Assembly (NCBI GenBank): GCA_964019425.1
Contig: OZ025867.1
Coordinates: 248,001-312,000, forward strand
Source: Flectonema sp. DT1601
Taxonomy: Eukaryota; Euglenozoa; Diplonemea; Diplonemida; Diplonemidae
DNA: 64,000 bases
Direction of reading: 5' to 3'
Each line of letters opens with the position of its first letter. The stretch's first letter is position 1. A program made the translations under genes and the position numbers. The notes under the pieces are model-generated. The model did no database searches. It was not told the DNA's origin and worked only from the letters and a program-made list of their open reading frames with translations. Positions 55,620-64,000 of this stretch are shown one piece after another.

Positions 55620-56188
55620 GGAATTCGTACTTTTAATTTTCTTTTTTTTGTTTTTTGTTATTTGTTTGAAGTACGTTTTCCCAGCCACAACTCTAATAGG
55701 GTAAGCTATAGTAGGGAAAGCGACATTATTTCTAACTAACTTCTTACTAAAGACCTGTTCTACTTTCATAGTTCTGTGAACTATGGTGGTTTGTATTGGT
55801 ATTCTGACATCCTCTTCCTCTCTTATTTGTTGATAGCAAACCGAAAGGTCTTTGCGTTGCGTTGTCTCTCTCCTCAGCACTGTTTTTAGTCGTGTTGGTC
55901 AGTTCTTTTTTTTCCAATTATTCAAAACTCGTTCGCATCTTAAATTAAGATTCGATGCAGCAGCTTATGGAAAAAAAAAAAAAAAAAAAAGGAAAAAAAA
56001 AAAAGAAACAAACTTTCCAACTTGACAATACGAAAACATCTCCAATAGATGACTTGTTATTTACGATTCTGATATCGTTAAGTTTAACAATTGATTCACG
56101 TCGTTTTATTCAATTACTTGACTACTTCATTATGTTTCAGTTCATTTTTTAATTCATATTCTCAAAGCCTTCTATCACAATTGATAAT
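55620..56188. other. Intergenic
   Basis: No coding region. ATTATGTTTCAG at 56,129-56,140, a T-rich acceptor-like site, lies 48 nt before the next ATG. Confidence 0.5.
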
Positions 56189-56767
56189 ATGTTGTGTGAC
56201 AGAACGGCCCCTCCATCATGGGATAAAAACAGATCATCACCTTGTGGAATGAGAACACCTGTTAGATTAATTAGCAAAGCTGAAGGACTTGTTGAAGAGT
56301 TAGCAAACGATGAAGCAGATGGTTGCTTAGAGAGAATAGGTAAGAGTTTAGTTGATGTAGCTGACGGGTTAGGATTTAAAGTATTGTTGTGTGACGCGAT
56401 GCCAGATCCGACTACTTTTTTTCATGGAGGAGTTCGATGGCTTACATTTGTACCAAAATATGGAAACAGAGCTGCTTATGATGCTTTTTATCTTGTTCCA
56501 GATTTTGCTGCTCACTGGAACATTAGAAGTCCGAGTTCTCAGTTTAAAGCAGCTCTCGCCGAGAACCTTCGGGGACCTCACTTTGTTGGACCAGCTTCAG
56601 CTCTGTATTCGTTATTAGATACCTTAGAATTGATTGTGTCGGAATCTTTTTCTGATCTACCTCCATGGAGATCTGCTTCTGTCTGGAAAACAGCTCTGAC
56701 GTGCGTTAATCCAAGGTTTGTTAATGTAAAAGAATTGAACTGCTCTTCTATGCCACAAGTTCCGTAG
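56189..56767 (+). CDS. PDDEXK_6 (DUF506)-like protein, 192 aa
   Basis: Starts at ATG 56,189 and ends at TAG. The central part, with AAYDAFYLVPDFAAHWNI, then FKAAL, HFVGPASALYSLLDTLELIV and a final SDLPPWRSASVWKTAL, follows the DUF506/PDDEXK_6 pattern of plant proteins (IDVDFRSEFEIAR, YK--L, FVGK-DRL--IV, PPWR--EY---KW). The plant family is predicted to adopt a PD-(D/E)XK nuclease fold. Here the acidic residue in VPDF is kept but other nuclease residues are not obvious, so activity is doubtful. N-terminal residues 1-30 are unmatched. DUF506 is best known from plants; its presence here is notable if confirmed by profile search. Confidence 0.6.
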   Translation: MLCDRTAPPSWDKNRSSPCGMRTPVRLISKAEGLVEELANDEADGCLERIGKSLVDVADGLGFKVLLCDAMPDPTTFFHGGVRWLTFVPKYGNRAAYDAFYLVPDFAAHWNIRSPSSQFKAALAENLRGPHFVGPASALYSLLDTLELIVSESFSDLPPWRSASVWKTALTCVNPRFVNVKELNCSSMPQVP

Positions 56768-58209
56768 GAAATGATTTTTTAAGAGACAAGAAGCCACATG
56801 CTTATTGTTCTACTTGTTTTTTTTTTTTTTTTTTGGTTTTTTTAATCATGTCATTGGTTCTCAAGAAGATCCACTCCTGTTAACGGGTTTGTTTCTGGTT
56901 GGTGTAAAGAGGAGGGGAAAAAAAAAACAAGAAAAAAAAACTTTTGTGACAAGTTTATGGTGATCATTATTTTTTTATTTTTTAAGTTTTATTAATTGTA
57001 CACATCTGCTAGCGCATGCTGGCAGGGAAAAAAAAAAAAAAAAGTTAAAAAAAAAAAGGTAAAACAGAAAACTCTATTTTTCAATCTTCGTCGTTTTTAA
57101 TTATAAATTCGATGTTGTAATGCGACACACAGAAAAAAAAAAGAAATCAAGTCAGCTATTTTTTTTTCATTCCTATCTAATCTATAACTTCCCTCTGTTT
57201 GCAGTCAGTCTCATCAAATTTTTGGCAGGTCATGGTGTAGAATCTCACCTGATACGCCACTCATTGACTGACAACAGACTGCAATTGATAACCTGAATGT
57301 GCGACTGTCTATCTAATGCAATCAGCGTACTGCAGCAACTATTCATCATCGTGATTGAACCTTATTGTTGTTGTTCGTGGTTGACTTCTTTTTCTTCTTA
57401 ATAAACTACACATTAGGGAGGTCAGTTTATATCAGCGTGTGAATGATTTCTGCAGCCTTTGCTTTCTTCTTTCCTCTATGTTGCAAAGCTGTTGTAAATC
57501 TATCACCTCTGAAGGTGTGGCCTCACCGAGATAGAGTTCCAAAAGGTGACCAAAAAAAAAAAAAAAAAAAAAAACAATCTTTCTGTAGTCAAGGGAACGG
57601 CACCTGACAGTTGTGTCTTGCTGACTTGTATCGCATTTGTGAAAAAGAAATCCTATATATCGGGTTTAGATTAATCTCAGTGCAGTCGGCAAAGATGATG
57701 TCCAAAAAAAGGTTTGCTTGTCTTTGATAATAAAACAGATTTTGGAAAAAAAAAAAACAACTTTTTTTTAAGAGTGCAGTCAGACTTAGTGCTGAAAAGT
57801 TCTTTTTAAGTCTGGGTAGGCTTTTCTTAAGCTACAAATATAAACTTAGCAAGTGCCCCATTTCTGGGAGTGCTTGCAGGTAGCTCTCTGGTCTGGAAAG
57901 GATATTGTTTTGTAGTACTTTAAGAGACTTCTTTCTAACACAAAACTAATGCTGAAAATAAATAATTACTCAGGTCATGGATTAGTAGTCCTGATCTCTT
58001 TGTTGTTTTTCACCCTCATATCCGAGAAAAAAAAAAAGAAATTTTTTTTTTTACATTTTTTTTTAAATTGTCTTATTGATTGACGGCTTTTATAAATAAC
58101 ACCAATTATGAAATCTCCGTCGGTGAATTCTCTGTCAGGTAGACTCACCAAAGTCACGCTATTCAGGGATCTCTTTATGACAAGGCAGCTGCCATTCGGA
58201 AGTTGCTGT

Positions 58210-58244
<35 letters not shown>

Positions 58245-60045
58245 CAATCACTTTTTTCTTATCATCAAACAGAAATATCTAAAATCAATCAAATACCCTG
58301 ACCTGACCCCCCAACTTTCGAAAGAATATGTTCGATGTTCATGTTGTGAAGGCAATAAAAAAAAAAAAAAAAAAAAGTAAAAATAAATAAAAAAAAACGA
58401 ATTAGTACAGCGCGCTGATTAGATTACTCGTGTTGTATACTTACATCCGTTGAATGCCTTTATGTGTGAACTGTGTATCAAAAAACCTTAACAATGATCT
58501 CAAAAAAAAAAAAAAACACCAAAACTAAACACCTTTGATTTCTTGTTTTCTTTGCTTCGCAGTTCAATTGTTTGTTTCTTACTTCGAGTGTGCGAGAGAT
58601 TGCTGCTGATACTTCGGCGGTACTACTCTTTGTACATATTTATTTATTTATTTATTTTTTTTTTGTTATTTTTGTTGTGTCTTATCTTCGCCAGACGGTC
58701 TGTTGGATACTACCACTGTTGGACATTGGAGTATCACTTTTTCTAACAAACTTTTTGAACCTTACCAACGGCAGATTATATAATATATATTACATAACAA
58801 ACCGGTATTCTTTATTTCGGTCTAATTTTTTTTTTCCCCTCTTTTTTTTTCTTTTTCTTTGTTGTGATTGGTATTTTTACTTTTTAGTAACAATTATCAT
58901 TGACGTCTGTTATCAAGCAATTTTTTTCCCCCTTTTTTTTTTTTAAATTGCCTTAAGTGGTTTTATCTGTTTTTTCCTCTCTTAGCTTGTCTTGTTGTTG
59001 TTTTTTATTAATGAACGCCTACATCGTTCTGTTAAAGTTTATATCCGTCAGCCGTACTATGTTGTGGAGTGTTCCATTTCAAAGAATTGGATCTGTAAAA
59101 ACACAAAAAAAGAAGTGTGTCTCCTCAATTCTTTTTTATACTTTTATTACCTCCAAAGTCTAAATCTGCTTTGTTTTCCTTAAATGGTTTCTTTGACAGA
59201 ATTGTAAAAAAAACATAACAAAATTTTTTTCGTAGTTAGCAAAAAAAAAAAAAAAAAAAAAAAATACACACCGACTTTTTTTTAATTTTTATTGCCGCAA
59301 ATGTAGTGAAAGGATGTTCTGCTGTAAGCAGCCATTTCCTTTTATTTTTTTGAGCAAATTTTTGTTTTCTAAATCCACCGTTTTCATTATTTACAGTTGT
59401 CAGGATAGTTTTAACTTAAACAGGTGTGTAAGTCGTTACGTTACCTTTCCACCAGTAGAACTAAAAAACCTTCATCAGGTTGTCATCACGTAGATTGTGT
59501 GTTGTCAATGTTTTTGTGAGTTGATTTTCATTTTGTGGATTCAACTTTAATAAATTGAGTTCTTCATGGCGAGGCGGAAAGCTGGAGATTGGTATTTATT
59601 AATCTTCAGTCGATGCTACTTCAACAATCCATGCGAAATCTTCGGATATGGCTACGGATTGGGTCCTCTGTTACTGTGAGTTACCTAGCACTCATAATAT
59701 ACAGTAACGTTGGATTAAATAACTAACTAACTAACTTCATTTCACTTATTTTGATTGTCTAAGATGACATTCTTTATTCGACACTGGAAACACATTTAAT
59801 CCGCCTCAAAAAAAAAAAAAAAAAAAAACCTTTCAGGCAGGTACATGTTACTTCTGCTTCTGGTTGTAGCTGTATATTATTATTTATTTTTTTTCATTTC
59901 ATTTTTTTTTTCTTTACTTTTTTAATACCGACAAAGGGTCGGAGAAGAAACTATTCAGATTGTAAAAGCCGATATTTCTTGGTCATGATTTCCCGTGCGA
60001 TAAGGATTCTGTATGTGTTTTACAAAATATAAGGCTGATCTGAAT

Positions 60046-60077
<32 letters not shown>

Positions 60078-60971
60078 GGCGTTATTGCGCAGCAGTTACT
60101 GCTGCATTGAGCTACAGTGAAAGATTGTTTCTTTTATTTGTACTTTCTCTTTTGGTTTGATAGACTAAAATACATCAATGCAATCCATCACACTGTTGTG
60201 ATGATTAGCGACGTCTGTTTGTTTGTTGATATTTCGCGTCATCGCGTGGTTCATCTGTAGCTGTAACGTGAATAGTAGTGTTTGACGACTCTGTGATGTC
60301 TGTAGCTGTATCAATCTGTTTACTCTCTATAATGTAATGAGATGAATTGCTTGTTTAGTTTGAGTAATGCTCAAGTACTTCTTGCTGTAGTCTGTGTGTT
60401 TGTGTTTGGTTACTTTAAGAAATATCTCGCGTAGTTCTAAACACTTGTAACTCTGTACAGGTTTGCTGGTTGTTGTTTGTTTTTTAAAAGACTTGTTGCT
60501 GCTAGTTCCGTATTCGTAGTCAAGTTCTCCCGAGTGGAATATGAAAAAGGGAGGAAAGAAGTTCTTTTCCTTTTTCACATGTATCGTCTTTTAGATATAG
60601 TTTTAGATTATTGTGTGGTTTGATTTTAGGAAGGGAACGTGTTGATAATGTTTTCTTAGTGGTCAGGGCAAAAGACTGCCAAGTGGTACTTTTTTTTTTT
60701 TTTTTTTTTTTAAATTAAACGAGTTGGTGTTTTTTTTTTTTTTTTTTTTTTTATACATTTATTATTACTACGTGTGTTTGCTTAGTCTAGTCTCGGGTGA
60801 CCATCCCCGAGTTGTAGCATTTATTGCTGTTTGAAGGTTGTGATGAGATTTTTATTTTTATTTTTACTTTTTTGTTTTTTTTGGTATTCCTTGCGAACTG
60901 CAATTGTCATGGCGGTGTTTTAGTGTTTATTGTGCAGTGTGATCTGCGCGTTATCGTTTTATTACGTATCT

Positions 60972-61002
<31 letters not shown>

Positions 61003-61799
61003 CTCTTTTCTTTCTTTCATTCTTTTTGTTATTAACATCCAAGAACGATCGATTTATTTTCACCCCCTCCCCAGCTATCCTATCTACTTATCGAAAGTAT
61101 AACTTGACTTCTTCCTGCGACATCTGCTTGAGGAAAATGGAAGTAATGAAATAAATGTTTACGAAGATTCTGTTTCGTGATGAACCGATGCAGTAATCAA
61201 GTATTGATTTTATCACCACTAGGATCATTTTAAAAAACAAAAAAAAATAAAATAAAATAACTTAGTCATAGCTACCCAATTCCTTAGATTGCTTCCGCAT
61301 TTTTCTTTTTTTTTTTTCACATAGAATTTCGATTTTTTTTTTTTTTTTTTTCATTCTTTTCCATCACTTTGTGTCAACTTCGGATGTATCCCTTCCTCTT
61401 CTCGGAATTTGTATTAAATAATACTATCAGAGAGAGAGTGCGAGAGGTGTTCAAAATGAAGTCCATTAGACTGGCACACGAAGAGAGGGGAGGGAGGAAA
61501 AAAAAAATTAACCAGAGTAAAAAAAAAAAAAAAAAAAAAAAAAACTATTATCACAGCTACCTGTTGCTGCAGTAGTCTACTGGGATTAGAATGAAAGGGT
61601 TTTTAACTTCTATTTCATTGTTTATACAGGTTGGGAGATTGTCATTTTTGTTTTATGGAGATTGGTTAGTGAAGTCTTCATTACTTCTTCTATCCGACTA
61701 GGTTTAGCCGAACCCTATATTCGTTTTAGCCAATTTCAAGTTGCTTTATATTTAATCATCGTATCAAGTTACCTCCCTCCAGTCAGTACAACAGTAACG
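56768..61799. other. About 5-kb intergenic region, homopolymer-rich
   Basis: It has many A/T runs (58,211-58,244, 60,049-60,076, 60,973-61,001) and no credible ORF or RNA gene. A short hairpin CTCGGG/CCCGAG occurs near 60,790. The last 180 bp hold an open frame upstream of the next gene's start (MVSEVFITSS, from 61,662) that is judged 5' UTR, because the signal peptide begins at 61,800. Confidence 0.5.
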
Positions 61800-63287
61800 A
61801 TGAAACTTTTTATAATAATTCTAACGTTGATGTTAATCCAATCAGAAGCAACAATGAACTGCGATGATAAAACAGCTCCTTGTCAACCCTGTCCACAAGG
61901 AGGTTCAAACAGTGACTGTGAAATACAATGCGGACATGTTGACAGTTGCGCTGGAAAGACACTCGACTGCTCAGGTTCTGGTAGGTGTCAAGTCCACTGT
62001 CTGAAGGCCGGATCATGTAAGGGAGCTTCAATAAAGTGTCCAATTGCAACACAACTAAAACCTGGAGTAACCAGCGGCTGTATAATAAATTGTGTTGGTG
62101 GTCAAGAGTCTTGTCGAGACGCAGATGTTTCGAATCCCGTTGATGATGCTGTATTGAACTGTGAGAGTTCTGCAAAGTGTCATCCATACATAGAAAACTG
62201 TAGAAATATTCAAGTGAACGGAGTAGTACAACAACCTCCTATTCCAAACAGTATGGATTGTACTATCACTTGGATAACTTTAGGAATGAAAATATCATCA
62301 CCGTCATGGGTTGAGTTACTGTCTGATAGAACAACAGTTATGAACCAATTACGTAGTAGTATGAAGAATGCTCTTGTCTCTGTTGGTAGAACTGATACAC
62401 AAGTTAAATTAACATTCGTATGTCCTCTTCTACCTGGTGGTATCAAACCAACTTCATCAGACAGCTTAGTAAAGCAATGCATTGATCCAAATCAACAATT
62501 TACTACACTCAGATCATTCTCACCACTTGGTGTTGATGATGGATTGTATGCTGAAGTGATGCTTCAGGGTCCAGCTCACTACACTGATGCTGATAAAAAT
62601 ACAATTGAAGATTCTCTACGTGATGCCAGCATGAATAAAGGACCTCTTGTGAACTCAGGAGGTGATCCCCAACTAATATCTGTTGAACCGATTTCATATA
62701 TTAACGGTGAGTATAGTTTAGAAACACAATCTCAAGAAGCTGATGGAGTTTGGTCAAAAGCACGTGCATCTGATTGGTCAGAACCAACTCCCCCAAGTGA
62801 TCCTAATGATATACTTCCAATCATATTAATTGCTGTTGGTGGATGCCTGTTACTAATGTTGATGGCAGTATTGGTAGTTATTAGAGGAAAGAGTAGGAGA
62901 CAGAATGCGGATGTTGGTGTCGGACAGGATATGAAAATGTCGGAATTTTTGGGATCTAAAAACAGAAACTGTCTCGAGAGTATGGAAGAAGCTGAATGTG
63001 TTCTAACTGACTACTATCGTCAAAACAGAGGAAGAGGTGGACGTGATCCAGGAGAAGCAGCTCCCATGGCAGCAGCACGTGTTCCAGGAGGAAGAAGTCC
63101 TCAAACAGGTTCAGTCTCGAGATCTTCTTCGGAGTCTTCAGATGGTCAGAATCGTCTTTCACCAACTGGAGGAACTGGTGGGAATACTGTATTTACTCGT
63201 CCTTCAGGAAGAGGATCATCAACGCGGACGGTGATGTCTCCACCCCAACGCTCGCGAGCATTTGCGCAATCAACCAGAAGATTTTAA
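61800..63287 (+). CDS. Cys-rich type I membrane protein with Arg/Ser-rich tail, 495 aa
   Basis: The start at 61,800 (MKLFIIILTLMLIQSEAT) gives a proper signal peptide, whereas the longer in-frame start at 61,662 buries it. The N-terminal 140 residues carry about 18 cysteines in a repeating pattern (CAGKTLDCSGSGRCQVHC, then GSCKGASIKCP), suggesting a small disulfide repeat domain. A second extracellular domain follows at about 150-320 (with DADKNTIEDSLRDA). One transmembrane helix (ILPIILIAVGGCLLLMLMAV, about 338-361) is followed by a 130-residue cytoplasmic tail rich in Gly, Arg, Ser and Pro, likely disordered and phosphorylated. CCTCCCTCCAG at 61,772-61,782 lies 17 nt before the start. Family unknown. 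Confidence 0.75.
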   Translation: MKLFIIILTLMLIQSEATMNCDDKTAPCQPCPQGGSNSDCEIQCGHVDSCAGKTLDCSGSGRCQVHCLKAGSCKGASIKCPIATQLKPGVTSGCIINCVGGQESCRDADVSNPVDDAVLNCESSAKCHPYIENCRNIQVNGVVQQPPIPNSMDCTITWITLGMKISSPSWVELLSDRTTVMNQLRSSMKNALVSVGRTDTQVKLTFVCPLLPGGIKPTSSDSLVKQCIDPNQQFTTLRSFSPLGVDDGLYAEVMLQGPAHYTDADKNTIEDSLRDASMNKGPLVNSGGDPQLISVEPISYINGEYSLETQSQEADGVWSKARASDWSEPTPPSDPNDILPIILIAVGGCLLLMLMAVLVVIRGKSRRQNADVGVGQDMKMSEFLGSKNRNCLESMEEAECVLTDYYRQNRGRGGRDPGEAAPMAAARVPGGRSPQTGSVSRSSSESSDGQNRLSPTGGTGGNTVFTRPSGRGSSTRTVMSPPQRSRAFAQSTRRF

Positions 63288-64000
63288 ATTATAATAATTA
63301 GAAGTTATTACCTCTCAACTGATTTAATCATATCTGAGACTGAGGCTATAGAATATCATTATGACTGCAGTGAGTACTACTCGTGACTTACTACTCAAGG
63401 AATGCTTTGTTTATTGTGATCTGTATTTGTTTCTCAACAATCAATAAACAACACGCAGTGAGTGCTCAAGAGGCGTCTGTCATATCAGATCGATTCTCGT
63501 GCAACAAACGAATTGAAAAAACCTTTTATTAGTTACGAACATATACACAAAATACTTTTTTCGTTTTTTTATTTTCCCCACTCGATTATTTCGGATTTAC
63601 AATTACGTTCTTACTTTCCTTTCCATACATGTTTTATCTTATTCTTTTTTTTCCCCCCCCCTTTTTTTTTCGTTTCTGTTTTTTTTGAAACTACTGAGCC
63701 AACCTGAATTGTGTAAAGAATTTAATAAATAGGGTGGAATGTTCCGTCCTCCCTTCCGAGTCGCTGCAGTGTTGCACTCAATTCAAAGTGTTGCAGCGTT
63801 TGTTAGTTTCCCTTTTAGTTAATGAGACACGTTTTTATATAGTAAAGGGGCATGTTTCGAATAAAAGAAAACTTAATGCGTCGCTCAACTTGTAGGTACG
63901 TGGTCTCCCCGAACTACCTGCTCATACTTGACATTGTTTTTGTTGTGTACGAGTGTAATACATTTATCTTTGCATTTTAGCTAAGTCTTCTGTCACTCCT
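63288..64000. other. 3' flank to window end
   Basis: No supportable gene. An AATAAA-like motif (TCAATAAACAAC, about 63,442) may serve as polyadenylation signal for the preceding gene. T/C homopolymers occur at 63,645-63,672. Confidence 0.4.

Noticed and set aside
57181-57300. Imperfect inverted repeat around TTTGCAGTCAGTC
   Set aside because: Short arms with mismatches over a long loop, within the range expected by chance in this DNA.
61662-61799. Longer N-terminus for the Cys-rich membrane protein
   Set aside because: It would place the signal peptide 46 residues inside; a pyrimidine-AG site lies between the two starts.
1-64000. CRISPR arrays, prokaryotic operons or organelle DNA
   Set aside because: No regularly spaced repeats; spliceosomal introns and eukaryotic domains throughout.

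Overview
This window looks like nuclear DNA of a unicellular eukaryote whose lineage I cannot name. It has short GT-AG introns (56-86 nt), eukaryote-type domains (PARP, PDZ, B-box, IQ/TPR, Brix, STE-like kinase, RIIa/Dpy-30), Pol III genes, LINE and Penelope-like retroelements, and very many A or T homopolymers over 15 nt. TAA, TAG and TGA all serve as stops, so the standard code fits.

Layout. 1-2.3 kb: the 3' end of an arsenite methyltransferase gene, two hairpins, LINE debris around a tRNA-Gln gene, and a B-box protein. 2.7-10.3 kb: a giant TPR/IQ/LRR protein. 10.6-13.1 kb: a PDZ-PARP protein. 13.9-24.4 kb: a giant secreted or GPI-anchored surface protein of about 3392 aa. 24.4-31.4 kb: a retroelement island made of two tRNA-like Pol III units, rearranged pieces of an APE/RT/RNase H LINE, a 0.2-kb duplication of the 3' end of the giant surface gene, and a Penelope-like element with a Josephin-like peptidase domain and a hammerhead-like core. 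31.4-37.2 kb: a methyltransferase, a third tRNA-like unit, PPAN/SSF1, an unknown basic protein and a myristoylated kinase. 37.2-52.3 kb: about 15 kb without a supportable gene, holding one 0.4-kb tandem duplication. 52.3-63.3 kb: a small unknown protein, a 53-aa RIIa/Dpy-30-like protein, a two-module membrane protein, a PDDEXK_6 (DUF506) protein and a Cys-rich membrane protein.

Two genome-wide patterns stand out. All fourteen host protein genes lie on the plus strand. The eleven introns inside coding sequences end in A/C-rich acceptors with almost no thymine, whereas many genes carry a pyrimidine-rich tract plus AG 10-25 nt before the start codon. Together these suggest directional, possibly polycistronic transcription with spliced-leader trans-splicing. 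That is inference and needs RNA data. The other main lead is the Penelope-like element with its unusual C-terminal peptidase-like domain.

Functionally the genes are a mix: arsenic detoxification, ADP-ribosylation, calmodulin-type scaffolding, cell-surface proteins, ribosome biogenesis and kinase signalling. I see no operon-like pathway.
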